DNA from: Pseudomonas bijieensis
GTDB taxonomy: Bacteria > Pseudomonadota > Gammaproteobacteria > Pseudomonadales > Pseudomonadaceae
NCBI RefSeq assembly: GCF_013347965.1
Contig: NZ_CP048810.1
Coordinates: 2,356,001 to 2,420,000 of the forward strand
Reading direction: 5' to 3'
Length of the DNA stretch: 64,000 bases
Positions 46,657 through 55,703 of the stretch are shown here, in pieces. Position 1 is the first letter of the stretch. Every line of letters begins with the position of its first letter. The position numbers and the translations under genes were made by a program. Under the pieces are notes generated by a model. The model was given only the letters and a program-made list of their open reading frames with translations. It made no database searches and had not been told where the DNA came from.

Positions 46657-48433
46657 CTGCGTTAATCCACTCTTTCACGACCTGGGCCACACGACCCGGG
46701 TCTTCTGCCACCAGACTCTTGATGGCGTTCAACTGAGCGTCATAGCCTTCGCTCGGGCTTGGCAGCAGGATGCTCTGCGGCCCGCCGAGGCTGACGCGAT
46801 CGTTGGCCAATTCGCCATCCAGGCCGCCCATGCCTCCCAGCTCGACATCACCAAAACCTGCCAATTGCTTGTTCTTGCCGCCACCGGTGATGTTGTTGAG
46901 CACCGGACGCAGCACGCCAAACACCAGTACCAGGATGAACAGCACACCCAATACTTGCTTGACCACATCCCAGAACCAGGGTTGCGAATAAAACGGAATA
47001 TCGGCGACCACTTCACCGCGCTCGAGGGAGAACGGTACGTTGATCACGCTGACGCTGTCGCCGCGGCTGGCGTCAAAACCGACGGCGTCCTGCACCAGGC
47101 GAGTGAAACGCGCCAATTCGTCGGCGCTCCACGGCGCACGACTGGTTTCGCCATTGGCCGGGTTGACCTTGACCTGATCGTCCACCACCACGGCGACCGA
47201 CAGGCGATTCAAACGACCCTGTTGTTGCTTGGTGTGACTGATGGAACGGTCGAGCTCGAAGTTCTTGGTCGACTGCTGACGCTTGTCGGCCGGGTACGGC
47301 GCCAACATCGGCTGACCGGTGGCCGGGTCCATGATCTGCTGGCCATTGGCATCGATCAGCGGCTGGCCTGGCTGCACCATGCCAGCGGCCGCGGTGGCGC
47401 CCCCGGTGGTCTGCGGCGCGCTGGCCGGCGACGGCGGCTGGTTGCTCAGGGCTCCCGGTACGCCTTGCGGGCCATTGCTGGCGGTGCGTTGTTCATTGAC
47501 CGACTGCTCGCTGCGCAACGCCGGCTGGTCCGGGTTGAACTGCTCGGAAGTCGACTCGACGGCACTGAAGTCGACATCGGCCGACACTTCGGCCTTATAG
47601 CGATCATTGCCCAGGATCGGTTGCAGGATGTTGTGCACCCGCTGGGTCAGCATGCCTTCCATGCGACGGCTGTAATCGAATTGCTTGCCGGCCATGGTCA
47701 GTTCGGAGTTCTCCGCCTGATCGGACAGCAGGTTGCCTTTCTGGTCGACCACGGTGATCTGCGACTTGCTCAGCTCAGGTACGCTGGTCGCCACCAGATT
47801 GACGATGGCAACGACCTGGCCTGGCTCCAGGGAGCGGCCCGAATACAGCTCGACCAGTACCGAAGCGCTGGGCTTGCGCTCATCGCGCACGAACACCGAG
47901 CTTTTCGGAATCGCCAGGTGCACGCGGGCACCCTTGACATTGTTCAGGCTGGAAATGGTCCGCGCCAGCTCACCTTCCAGGCCGCGACGATAACGGGTCG
48001 CTTCCATGAATTGGCTGGTGCCCAGGCCCTGGTCCTTGTCGAGGATCTCAAAACCGATGTTGCCATCGGTAGGCGTCACGCCGGCCGCGGCGAGCTTTAG
48101 GCGCGCACGGGCGACGTCATCGGCCTTGACCAGCAAGGCGCCGGAATTAGGTTCGACGGTATAAGGAATGTCGGCGGAAGCCAGGGTTTCCATGACTTGC
48201 TTGGCGTCCATGCCCGCCAAGCTGCCGTACAGCGGACGGTAGTCCGGCTGCTGGGACCACAGTACCACGGCAAAACCAATCGCCACGCTGGCAGCCAGGC
48301 CGACCAACAGGCCTACCTGACGCAGCATGGTCATCTCGGAGAGATTTTCCAGGAAGGACAGACCGAACAGCGGCGGTTTGCCGTCTACCGGAGTGGCCTT
48401 GGCTGGAACGTTATCAACGGCTGCTTCTGCCAT
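46649..48433 (-). CDS. fliF: Flagellar MS-ring protein FliF
   Basis: The 594-residue protein has two membrane helices (about residues 37-55 and 475-495), two YscJ-like ring-building modules (YRPLYGSLAGMDAKQVMETL...; LEGELARTISSLNNVKGARVHLA) and a disordered Pro/Ala/Gln region, ending in a FliG-binding tail (EDPGRVAQVVKEWINADE). Confidence 0.95.
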   Translation of the reverse strand: MAEAAVDNVPAKATPVDGKPPLFGLSFLENLSEMTMLRQVGLLVGLAASVAIGFAVVLWSQQPDYRPLYGSLAGMDAKQVMETLASADIPYTVEPNSGALLVKADDVARARLKLAAAGVTPTDGNIGFEILDKDQGLGTSQFMEATRYRRGLEGELARTISSLNNVKGARVHLAIPKSSVFVRDERKPSASVLVELYSGRSLEPGQVVAIVNLVATSVPELSKSQITVVDQKGNLLSDQAENSELTMAGKQFDYSRRMEGMLTQRVHNILQPILGNDRYKAEVSADVDFSAVESTSEQFNPDQPALRSEQSVNEQRTASNGPQGVPGALSNQPPSPASAPQTTGGATAAAGMVQPGQPLIDANGQQIMDPATGQPMLAPYPADKRQQSTKNFELDRSISHTKQQQGRLNRLSVAVVVDDQVKVNPANGETSRAPWSADELARFTRLVQDAVGFDASRGDSVSVINVPFSLERGEVVADIPFYSQPWFWDVVKQVLGVLFILVLVFGVLRPVLNNITGGGKNKQLAGFGDVELGGMGGLDGELANDRVSLGGPQSILLPSPSEGYDAQLNAIKSLVAEDPGRVAQVVKEWINADE

Positions 48434-48448
48434 GACTCAATAATTTCC

Positions 48449-48775
48449 TTAGACCGGCATCTGCATGATGTCTTGGTAGGCTTGAACCAGTTTGTTGCGA
48501 ACCTGGGTCAACGCCTGAAACGAGACACTGGCTTTCTGCGAGGAGATCATTACATCCGTCAGGTCGACGCCACTTTTGCCAATCTCGAAAGCACTGGCCA
48601 ACTGATTCGATGCCTGCTGGGTATCGTTCACTTTATTGACGGCCTGACCGAGCAAGTCGGAAAAGCTGCTGCCACCCACCTGGGGGACCGCGACCGATTT
48701 AGGCTGGGCCATGGCGTCCATCTGCATGGCCCGCATGTCCAACATCAACCGATTAAATTCAATACCTTGGCTCAT
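48449..48775 (-). CDS. fliE: Flagellar rod/MS-ring junction protein FliE
   Basis: The 108-residue protein has the family C-terminal pattern [56 protein letters not shown]. It joins the export gate and rod. It is the first gene of the fliEFGHIJ transcript, 15 bases before fliF. Confidence 0.94.
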   Translation of the reverse strand: MSQGIEFNRLMLDMRAMQMDAMAQPKSVAVPQVGGSSFSDLLGQAVNKVNDTQQASNQLASAFEIGKSGVDLTDVMISSQKASVSFQALTQVRNKLVQAYQDIMQMPV

Positions 48776-48837
48776 GGTCTACTCTCTCTGGCGGCCCGCA
48801 TTTTTTTGACACTTACTCAGCGGGTATTCAGGTATTA

Positions 48838-48851
48838 GCAACAAGGGTGCC
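48838..48851 (-). promoter_or_regulatory. Sigma-54 promoter of fliEFGHIJ
   Basis: The minus strand reads GGCACCCTTGTTGC, GG-N10-GC with intact GGCAC and TTGC boxes, 63 bases before the fliE ATG. Confidence 0.82.
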
Positions 48852-48880
48852 AGCTCCATGGCCGCAAAAAACAAATGCGT

Positions 48881-48967
48881 GTGGGAGCGGGCTTGCTCGC
48901 GAAAGCGGTGGTTCAGTCAATGCAACGGTGACTGGTAAATCGCTTTCGCGAGCAAGCCCGCTCCCAC
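48881..48967. repeat. REPIN between fleR and the fliE promoter
   Basis: GTGGGAGCGGGCTTGCTCGC and its mirror GCGAGCAAGCCCGCTCCCAC bound a spacer of about 40 bases. It lies 24 bases after the fleR stop and 30 bases from the sigma-54 site. Confidence 0.88.
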
Positions 48968-48990
48968 AAGGGGTATTCGGTGCACATCAC

Positions 48991-50385
48991 TCAACTGGCG
49001 AACAGATAGGCCTCGACATCCATTCCGGCGTCACGCATCTGCGCCAACTTGTAGCGCAGGGTGCGCGGGCTGATGCCCAGGCGTTCGGCCGCCTCCTTGC
49101 GACGACCGCGCTCGGCGCGCAGGGTGTCGATGATCATCTGGAACTCGCGACGACGCAGGTCATCGCCCAAGGCGCCGGCCGACTCACCCTCGACTTCCAG
49201 CGGGGGCGCGAAGGCCGCTGTTGGTACCGGCGACAATGCAGGCAATGGTGCACAAGCGACCGGACCGGCCAGGCAGAAGTCCTCCGGCTGGATCAAGCCG
49301 CCCTGCTGCAGGATCAAGGCCCGCTGAATGGCGTTATCGAGCTCTCGGACATTGCCCGGCCATGGGTAGGCAACCAGGCAGGCCTGAGCCTCGGCCGAAA
49401 GCCGGGCCGCCGCATGCTTCATTTTATTGACGTGCTTGTTCAGCAGACGCTCGGCCAGCGGCAGGATATCGGCGGTGCGCTCGCGCAGCGGACGCCAAGC
49501 CAGCGGGAAGACCGACAGACGGTAATAGAGGTCTTCACGGAAACGTCCCGCCGCCACTTCGCCGGCCAGGTCGCGGTTGGTGGTTGCCACCACGCGAATA
49601 TCCAGGCTGATGGGTTTGCGCGCACCGACCCGCTCCACTTCCCGCTCCTGCAATACGCGCAACAGCTTGGCCTGCAGGCCCAACGGCATTTCGGAAATCT
49701 CATCGAGCAGAATCGTGCCGCCGTCAGCCTGCTCGAACTTGCCAGCCTGGGCCGCAATGGCCCCCGTGAACGAGCCCTTTTCGTGGCCGAACAGCGTCGC
49801 CTCGAGCATGTTGTCAGGGATTGCCGCGCAATTGATGGCAATGAACGGTTCGTTGGCGCGCCGGGACTGTTGATGAATGTAGCGCGCCAGCACTTCCTTG
49901 CCCGTACCGGACTCGCCGGAAATCAACACAGTTGAATCGCTGCGGGCCACCCGCGCGGCCAACTCCAGCAATTGCGCACTGGCCGGTTCGATGGCCACCG
50001 GACCTTCACCCTCGACCGCGAGACTACCCAAGGCATGGCGCGCGACCAGATCCAGCAGTGCTTTGGGCTCGAACGGCTTGACCAGGTAATCCGCGGCACC
50101 TTGACGCATGGCATCCACCGCTCGCTCGACGGCGCCGTGGGCGGTCATCAGCAAGACCGGCAGTTGCGGCTGACGGGCGCGCAACAGGCCGAGCAATTGA
50201 TGGCCATCCATGCCCGGCATGTTGACGTCACTGACCACCAGGCCGAACGCTTCGCGGCCCACGGCAAGCAGCGCCTCTTCCGCCGAACCGACGGCGGCGT
50301 AGTCGTGGCCAGCCAAGACCAGCGTATCGGCCAGCGCCTCACGCAGCGCCCGGTCATCCTCAACCAGCAACACCTTGATCGCCAT
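48991..50385 (-). CDS. fleR: Flagellar response regulator FleR (sigma-54 activator)
   Basis: The 464-residue NtrC-type regulator has a receiver (VLLVEDDRALREA, phospho-Asp in VVSDVNMPGMDG), an AAA+ domain with Walker [15 protein letters not shown] and a C-terminal Fis-type helix-turn-helix (RRKEAAERLGISPRTLRYKLAQ). The sigma-54 contact loop reads GSFTGA rather than the commoner GAFTGA. With FleS it activates the next tier of flagellar genes. The MAIKVLLVED start fits the family; the gap to fleS is 5 bases. Confidence 0.94.
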   Translation of the reverse strand: MAIKVLLVEDDRALREALADTLVLAGHDYAAVGSAEEALLAVGREAFGLVVSDVNMPGMDGHQLLGLLRARQPQLPVLLMTAHGAVERAVDAMRQGAADYLVKPFEPKALLDLVARHALGSLAVEGEGPVAIEPASAQLLELAARVARSDSTVLISGESGTGKEVLARYIHQQSRRANEPFIAINCAAIPDNMLEATLFGHEKGSFTGAIAAQAGKFEQADGGTILLDEISEMPLGLQAKLLRVLQEREVERVGARKPISLDIRVVATTNRDLAGEVAAGRFREDLYYRLSVFPLAWRPLRERTADILPLAERLLNKHVNKMKHAAARLSAEAQACLVAYPWPGNVRELDNAIQRALILQQGGLIQPEDFCLAGPVACAPLPALSPVPTAAFAPPLEVEGESAGALGDDLRRREFQMIIDTLRAERGRRKEAAERLGISPRTLRYKLAQMRDAGMDVEAYLFAS

Positions 50386-50390
50386 TGCTT

Positions 50391-51599
50391 TCACTCCACC
50401 CCTGGCGCATTGGAAAACAACGGCAAGCACACCGTCGCACAAGTGCCACGCCCCAGCCGCGAGCGCAGTTGCAATTCTCCCTGATGGGCACGGGCCACAG
50501 CCTTGACCACGGTCAGGCCCAAGCCGGTGCCGGTGGTCTTGGTGGTAAAGAATGGCTCACCCAGGCGTGCCAGCACGACCGGCTCGATACCACTGCCGCT
50601 GTCGCTGACACACAGGCGCAAGATGTTGTCGCGGGTATACAAGTGCACTTTCAGCCGGACGTAGCCGCCGCTGGCCTGGATCGCGTTTTCGATGAGATTC
50701 AACACCGCGCCCACCAACGTGTCGCGGTTACACAACACTTCGCCGACATGGCTGTCGCACTGCCAGCGAATCGGCAGATCCTGCACATGAGTCAACGCCG
50801 CGGCCTGCAACGATTGCAGCAAGGCCTTGGGGGTGACACGGTCGGTCAACGGCAGCTCGCCGCGAGCGAAGACCAGCATGTCGCGCACCTGGTGCTCCAG
50901 CTCATGCAGGCGCTCTTTCAAGCGTCCGGCAAAGCGTTGCTGGGTTTCCATCGGCAATTGCTGTTCAGTCAGGTGACTGGCATAGAGCAGCGCGGCGGAA
51001 AGCGGCGTACGAATCTGGTGGGCCAACGAGGCCACCATCCGCCCCAGGGAAGACAGACGCTCATGGCGAGCCAACTGGTCTTGCAGGTGACGGGTTTCAG
51101 TCAAGTCATTGAGCAGCACCAACTGCCCAGGCTCGGCATCCAGCGAGCGCGTCGAGATGGACAGGCGCCGACCGTCCTTGAGGGACACTTCATGGCCGTC
51201 GTCTTCACGGGGAGCAAAGCAACGGGCGATGACATGCCGCCACAGCTCCCCCTCCAACGGCAGGCCGAGCAATTCGCAAGCCGCCGGGTTGGCTTCGCGC
51301 ACACGGCCGTGGGCATCGATGACGATCACGCCACCGGGCAACAGGTCGAGGAGATTTTGCAGGCGATTGGCCAAGCGTTCCTTTTCCGCCAGCTCCTGCA
51401 TGCGCTGGGCGCTGACCACGGCCAATTCACCCTTGAGCTCGGTGACCCGGGCTTCGAGCAGGCTGTAGGAATCAGTCAGTTGGCTGGACATCTGGTTGAA
51501 CAGCGAAAATGCCTGCTCAAGTCCAAGCCGGCTTGCCTGCTCGGCGGACGGCCTGTGTTCCAGCTCGGGGACAGGAGACATCTGGGCGGCTTGGGTCAT
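50391..51599 (-). CDS. fleS: Flagellar sensor kinase FleS
   Basis: The 402-residue kinase has no membrane helices, a PAS domain (about residues 90-190), a dimerisation/H-box (MVASLAHQIRTPLSAALLYASHL) and an ATPase domain (NLIENAIQASGG, DSGSGIEPVVLARLGEPFFTTKTTGTGLGL). It phosphorylates FleR. The signal is unknown. The gene begins about 55 bases downstream of a strong sigma-54 promoter. Confidence 0.94.
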   Translation of the reverse strand: MTQAAQMSPVPELEHRPSAEQASRLGLEQAFSLFNQMSSQLTDSYSLLEARVTELKGELAVVSAQRMQELAEKERLANRLQNLLDLLPGGVIVIDAHGRVREANPAACELLGLPLEGELWRHVIARCFAPREDDGHEVSLKDGRRLSISTRSLDAEPGQLVLLNDLTETRHLQDQLARHERLSSLGRMVASLAHQIRTPLSAALLYASHLTEQQLPMETQQRFAGRLKERLHELEHQVRDMLVFARGELPLTDRVTPKALLQSLQAAALTHVQDLPIRWQCDSHVGEVLCNRDTLVGAVLNLIENAIQASGGYVRLKVHLYTRDNILRLCVSDSGSGIEPVVLARLGEPFFTTKTTGTGLGLTVVKAVARAHQGELQLRSRLGRGTCATVCLPLFSNAPGVE

Positions 51600-51653
51600 C
51601 GGGCTCTCTCGCTTGGCTGACCGTCAGTTAAACGGAACGTTGCGAGGGCTATA

Positions 51654-51667
51654 GCAATACCCGTGCC
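51654..51667 (-). promoter_or_regulatory. Sigma-54 promoter of fleSR
   Basis: The minus strand reads GGCACGGGTATTGC, matching the -24/-12 consensus in full. It abuts the fleQ terminator with no spare bases. Confidence 0.88.
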
Positions 51668-51698
51668 GAAAAAAAACCGCCTGAAAATCAGGCGGTTG
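51668..51698 (-). terminator. Rho-independent terminator of fleQ
   Basis: On the minus strand CCGCCTGATTTTCAGGCGG forms a stem with an ATTT-type loop and is followed by an eight-T run, 12 bases after the fleQ stop. Confidence 0.9.
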
Positions 51699-51709
51699 GA
51701 AAACAGGCG

Positions 51710-53185
51710 TCAATCATCCGCCTGTTCATCTCCTTCGCGACGGCTCATGCCGTACTTGCGCATCTTCTCCACCAGGGTGGTACGACGGATGCGCAGGCGT
51801 TCTGCGGCGCGGGCCACGATACCGTTGGCATCGTCCAGCGCCTGCTGGATCAACCCTTGCTCCAGGCCTCCCAGGTAATCCTTGAGATCCAGGCCTTCGG
51901 GCGGCAGCAAGGCATTGGCAGTGAAATCCGGCGTGTGGCCGTTGATTGCCACCCGCTCCTCCAGATCGCTGCGCAGGCTATCGACCATTTGCTCGTCTTC
52001 GTCGTCGACGTAGCGGAATTTCTTCGGTAGCTCGTTCACGCCGATCACCCCGTACGGGTGCATGATCGCCATGCGCTCCACCAGGTTGGCCAGCTCACGG
52101 ACGTTGCCCGGCCAGCCATGGCGGCACAGGGACATGATCGCCGCCGAATTGAAGCGGATCGAACCGCGCTTTTCGTGCTCCATGCGCGAGATCAGCTCGT
52201 TCATCAGCAACGGAATGTCTTCGACCCGCTCACGCAGCGGCGCCATTTCGATCGGGAAAACATTGAGGCGGTAATAGAGATCTTCGCGGAAACTGCCGAC
52301 CTCGATCATGCTCTCGAGATTCTTGTGCGTGGCGGCAATGATTCGTACATCGACGCTCTGGGTCTTGTTGCTGCCCACGCGTTCGAAGGTGCGCTCCTGC
52401 AGCACTCGCAGCAGCTTGACCTGCATCGGCAACGGCATGTCGCCGATTTCGTCGAGAAACAGCGTGCCGCCGTTGGCCAGTTCGAAACGCCCGGCGCGGC
52501 TGGTGATCGCGCCGGTGAAGGCACCCTTCTCATGACCAAACAGCTCGCTCTCCAGCAACTCGGCCGGGATCGCGCCGCAGTTGACCGGCACGAACGGCGC
52601 TTCGCGGCGCTTGGAGTGGTAATGCAGGTTGCGCGCGACCACTTCCTTGCCGGTGCCCGACTCGCCCAGGATCAGCACGCTGGCGTCGGTATCGGCGACC
52701 TGCTGCATCATCTGGCGCACATGCTGGATCGCCCGGCTGGTGCCGACAAGGCTGCGGAACAGGTTGGGTTCGCGATGCCGGCCGCGCTCGCGAGCCTGAT
52801 CGTACATCTCGCGATAAACCTGCGCGCGATGCAGCGAATCGAGAAGCTTGCTGTAGCTGGGCGGCATTTCGAGCGTGGAAAGTACCCGTCGGCGCTGGTC
52901 TTCAGGCAAGTCAAGGGAAGAATTTTCGCCCATTAACAAAACCGGAAGGAACTCATCCCAGGTTGAGAGTGTCTTTAGCAAGCCCAAAAGCGTTGCGGGA
53001 GCATTCACGGTCCCGATAAGGACACAAATGACTTCACGACTGGACGACAAAGAGCCGACGGCCTGCTGCCAGTCATGGCTTCCGCAGGGTAAATTTTCTT
53101 CGCCAAGAAAATTTAAGATCACCGCCAAGTCGCGGCGGCGGACGCTATCGTCATCGATCAGGAGAATTTTGGTTTCACGCCACAT
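51710..53185 (-). CDS. fleQ: Flagellar master regulator FleQ
   Basis: The 491-residue protein has an N-terminal FleQ-type receiver-like domain, an AAA+ domain (Walker [16 protein letters not shown], sigma-54 loop [15 protein letters not shown]) and a C-terminal Fis-type helix-turn-helix ([22 protein letters not shown]). It activates sigma-54 flagellar promoters, is restrained by FleN and responds to cyclic di-GMP, which also relieves repression of exopolysaccharide genes. It is a single gene with its own terminator. Confidence 0.95.
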   Translation of the reverse strand: MWRETKILLIDDDSVRRRDLAVILNFLGEENLPCGSHDWQQAVGSLSSSREVICVLIGTVNAPATLLGLLKTLSTWDEFLPVLLMGENSSLDLPEDQRRRVLSTLEMPPSYSKLLDSLHRAQVYREMYDQARERGRHREPNLFRSLVGTSRAIQHVRQMMQQVADTDASVLILGESGTGKEVVARNLHYHSKRREAPFVPVNCGAIPAELLESELFGHEKGAFTGAITSRAGRFELANGGTLFLDEIGDMPLPMQVKLLRVLQERTFERVGSNKTQSVDVRIIAATHKNLESMIEVGSFREDLYYRLNVFPIEMAPLRERVEDIPLLMNELISRMEHEKRGSIRFNSAAIMSLCRHGWPGNVRELANLVERMAIMHPYGVIGVNELPKKFRYVDDEDEQMVDSLRSDLEERVAINGHTPDFTANALLPPEGLDLKDYLGGLEQGLIQQALDDANGIVARAAERLRIRRTTLVEKMRKYGMSRREGDEQADD

Positions 53186-53354
53186 GCAATAGCAACTTCC
53201 CTAGTCAACCCAATGCCCGAAATTAGGGGGCAAGCTAGACGCTTGCAGACTTGTCATGCCTGTAGACGCCTTAAATCTGTAAACAGCTACTAGTTAAGTC
53301 AAAAAACCGTGCACAGTCAAATTTATGGCGCAACGGGCTCGGATTAACTGAGCA

Positions 53355-53651
53355 TTAACCGAACAGATGGTAAACCTTTGCCGCGTTCTGTGCTTGATGG
53401 ATCTGTTGCATCTCGTCGACGATCGCCTGACGCTCCCCCGTCGCCGCCTCCAGCAATTGCCGATATACCCCCAGCAACTCCTCAAGATTTGTCCGCAAGG
53501 CTGCCTCATCCACCTGAGGCTCGCCCAGGACGTCTTCCATGCAGGAACGGCAAGCCAGGTCCAACTGACCGATGGCTTCCCAGTTACGCTCGGCCAGGGC
53601 ATCAACCAGGGCGTCACGGGTTTGTTCGATTCGCTGCAGGACAAGACTCAT
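53355..53651 (-). CDS. fliT: Flagellar chaperone FliT
   Basis: The 98-residue small helical protein (MSLVLQRIEQTRDALVDALAERNWEAIGQLD) lies directly downstream of fliS, where pseudomonads encode the FliD chaperone FliT. Sequence conservation in this family is low, so context carries much of the call. Confidence 0.8.
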   Translation of the reverse strand: MSLVLQRIEQTRDALVDALAERNWEAIGQLDLACRSCMEDVLGEPQVDEAALRTNLEELLGVYRQLLEAATGERQAIVDEMQQIHQAQNAAKVYHLFG

Positions 53652-53662
53652 GAGAGCACTCC

Positions 53663-54058
53663 TTAGAATTGCGGACCAGGCGCGGCAATGGCATCCCAGC
53701 CTTCCTTGACCGTGCGAAGCAGATCGGTGACTTCGTCGAGGATCTTCGGATCGGCCTTGACGTTGGCTTCGGCCAGACGTTTCATCATGTAAGCGTAAAG
53801 AGCATCCAACTCAGTGACCGACTCGGCCTGGTTTTCCAGGTCCAGGCCTTCACGCAAACCACCGACGATGCCGATGGCCTTGCTGATCAGAATGCCTCTG
53901 TTTGCAATATCCTTGCGCTCCATCGCGCCCTTGGCCTGGGCAATACGATCCAGCCCGCCTTCCATGAGCATCTGCACCAGACGATGGGGACTTGCTTCGG
54001 AGGTTTGCGCCTGGGCGCCAATCTTCTGGTATTGGCGAAGGGCTAACATCGGATTCAT
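53663..54058 (-). CDS. fliS: Flagellin chaperone FliS
   Basis: The 131-residue helical protein has the family pattern NPMLALRQYQKIGAQAQTSEASPHRLVQMLMEG and the late AYMMKRLAEAN. It keeps flagellin unfolded before export. It follows a clear sigma-28 promoter, 41 bases upstream, and is co-transcribed with fliT. Confidence 0.93.
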   Translation of the reverse strand: MNPMLALRQYQKIGAQAQTSEASPHRLVQMLMEGGLDRIAQAKGAMERKDIANRGILISKAIGIVGGLREGLDLENQAESVTELDALYAYMMKRLAEANVKADPKILDEVTDLLRTVKEGWDAIAAPGPQF

Positions 54059-54098
54059 GTTCTACCTCATCAAAAAACTTCGGTTCGTATAAACAGCG

Positions 54099-54125
54099 TA
54101 TCGACGCTGCGTCAAAAAACTTTAG
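54099..54125 (-). promoter_or_regulatory. Sigma-28 (FliA) promoter of fliST
   Basis: The minus strand reads TAAAGTTT-N11-GTCGATAC, a perfect -35 and near-perfect -10 (consensus GCCGATAA). It sits between the fliD terminator and fliS. Confidence 0.8.
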
Positions 54126-54137
54126 GTCGAAAAGCCG

Positions 54138-54177
54138 AAAGCCCGGAACGTTGTCAAAACGTTGCCGGGCTTTTTTC
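54138..54177. terminator. Terminator between fliD and fliS
   Basis: GCCCGGAACGTT and AACGTTGCCGGGC form a long stem with a short loop and one bulge. The run of T on the plus strand is longer than on the minus strand (TTTCGGCTTTT), so it may work in both directions. It lies 14 bases after the fliD stop. Confidence 0.75.
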
Positions 54178-54190
54178 GCATCAGTCAGAA

Positions 54191-55621
54191 TCAGCTGTTT
54201 TTCTGCTGCGCTGTCAACGCTTCGAACATGGAAGTGATGTTGCTGGCAGTGGCCTTCAACTTGCCGACCAGGGTATCCATGTCGTTGTATTTCTTGGTCA
54301 GCACGTCGGTGAGTGTCTGGACCCGGCGATCCAGGGCCGCCTGATCGTTCGTCAGACGGGTCTGGGTCTTGTTCAGCGCCGTGGTCCGCTGATCCAGGAT
54401 ACCGCCGGTCTGGGAGTAGGGTTCGATAGCATTGCCCATACGCTCCAGCAGACCATTGGTACCGGTGAACAGCGTCTGGACTTCACCGCTGAGCTTCTTG
54501 TCGTTCATCGCCGTGGTGAACTTGGTGGTATTGAAATCCAAGGCACCGGTCTTCTGGTTGGTGGTGATACCCAGTTGCGCCAATACGGTGAGCTTGTCGC
54601 CAGAGCCTGTCTCCGAAAGCGGACCGCGAATCGACGCCAGCAGCGAACGAGGCAACGCGTCACCGGTCAACTTTGCCGGCACGGTCGGGTTACCGTCAGC
54701 ATCGAGCGAAGGCTTGGTCAGCGCGGTGATACTGGTGGCAATGGCGTTATAGGCGTCGACGAATTTCTGGATGGACGCTTTCAGACCATCATTGTTCGGC
54801 GCGACAGTAATGGTTGAAGTAGCACTCGCTCCCCCGCTAAGCAAATTCAACGTCAGTCCGGAAATAGCCGTGCTTACGGTATTGCTTTTACTGGTCAGCG
54901 CCATGCCGTCGATGGAGAACGCGGCATCCTGCGCCACAGCACCGATCGCGCCCGCCGACGTCGCTGTCAGCGCGGTGCCGCCAGCACCCACGACGTTCGT
55001 CCCATCTATCTCAAGTCCGGCTATGCCGCTGACCGAGATGTCGGATCCGGCCCCCGTAGTCGTCGAACCTAACACCAGGCGCGAACCAAAGGAGTCGGTC
55101 ACGATGTTGGCACTGAAACCCGCCGCCTTAAGGGACACGTCGGCGTTGATCGAGTCACGAACCGATTGCAGGGTCGCGCCTGCCCCCACGTTGAGGTTGT
55201 AGTCGACGCCGTTCTGCTTGATGGTCAGCGTTCCGGTCGGGATGGCACTGCTGGCACCACCGGCAAAGGCCGCTGTGGTGACCTTGGAAGCCGTTGCAAT
55301 TTTATCGACCTTGATCGAATAGGTACCGCCCACTGCAGAGTTGCTGGCGGTGGCCGTAAGGACACTGGGGGAGGAGGATGTCGCAGCAAAACCCGCAAAT
55401 TGCGGGTTGGTTGTACTACCCAAGTCCTTCATGGCGGTGTTGAAAGCTGCCAATAGCGACTTCAAGGATCCGATCCCGGAGATGCTGTTGGTAGTCGTCG
55501 TCGTCGCTCGGGTGATCTGACCTTGCTTGGCAGCCTTGTCGGAGTCGACCAGGGCCTTGACGATCGCGGTTGTATCAAGGCCAGAGCCTAGACCCAAGCC
55601 AGGTAGAATTGGACTTGCCAT
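54191..55621 (-). CDS. fliD: Filament cap protein FliD
   Basis: The 476-residue protein has the FliD N-terminal domain (ILPGLGLGSGLDTTAIVKALVDSDKAAK) and C-terminal domain with coiled coil (LERMGNAIEPYSQTGGILDQRTTALNKTQ...KYNDMDTLVGKLKATASNITSMFEALTAQQKNS). The middle is Ala/Ser/Thr-rich, as is common in pseudomonads. FliD caps the filament and helps adhesion. Confidence 0.94.
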   Translation of the reverse strand: MASPILPGLGLGSGLDTTAIVKALVDSDKAAKQGQITRATTTTTNSISGIGSLKSLLAAFNTAMKDLGSTTNPQFAGFAATSSSPSVLTATASNSAVGGTYSIKVDKIATASKVTTAAFAGGASSAIPTGTLTIKQNGVDYNLNVGAGATLQSVRDSINADVSLKAAGFSANIVTDSFGSRLVLGSTTTGAGSDISVSGIAGLEIDGTNVVGAGGTALTATSAGAIGAVAQDAAFSIDGMALTSKSNTVSTAISGLTLNLLSGGASATSTITVAPNNDGLKASIQKFVDAYNAIATSITALTKPSLDADGNPTVPAKLTGDALPRSLLASIRGPLSETGSGDKLTVLAQLGITTNQKTGALDFNTTKFTTAMNDKKLSGEVQTLFTGTNGLLERMGNAIEPYSQTGGILDQRTTALNKTQTRLTNDQAALDRRVQTLTDVLTKKYNDMDTLVGKLKATASNITSMFEALTAQQKNS

Positions 55622-55684
55622 GTGGGACTCCCTTCAGTGTGTCGCCGGCCTTTTGACCTTTACAACGCCCAAAAGAACATAACA

Positions 55685-55698
55685 ACAAAATTCGTGCC
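55685..55698 (-). promoter_or_regulatory. Possible sigma-54 promoter of fliD
   Basis: The minus strand reads GGCACGAATTTTGT. The -24 box is perfect, but the -12 element is TTGT instead of TTGC. It lies 64 bases before the fliD ATG. Confidence 0.5.
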
Positions 55699-55703
55699 GG
55701 TTT

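Noticed and set aside
46451..48100. 549-codon plus-strand frame opposite fliF/fliG
   Set aside because: It is a shadow of fliF and fliG with no domain pattern.
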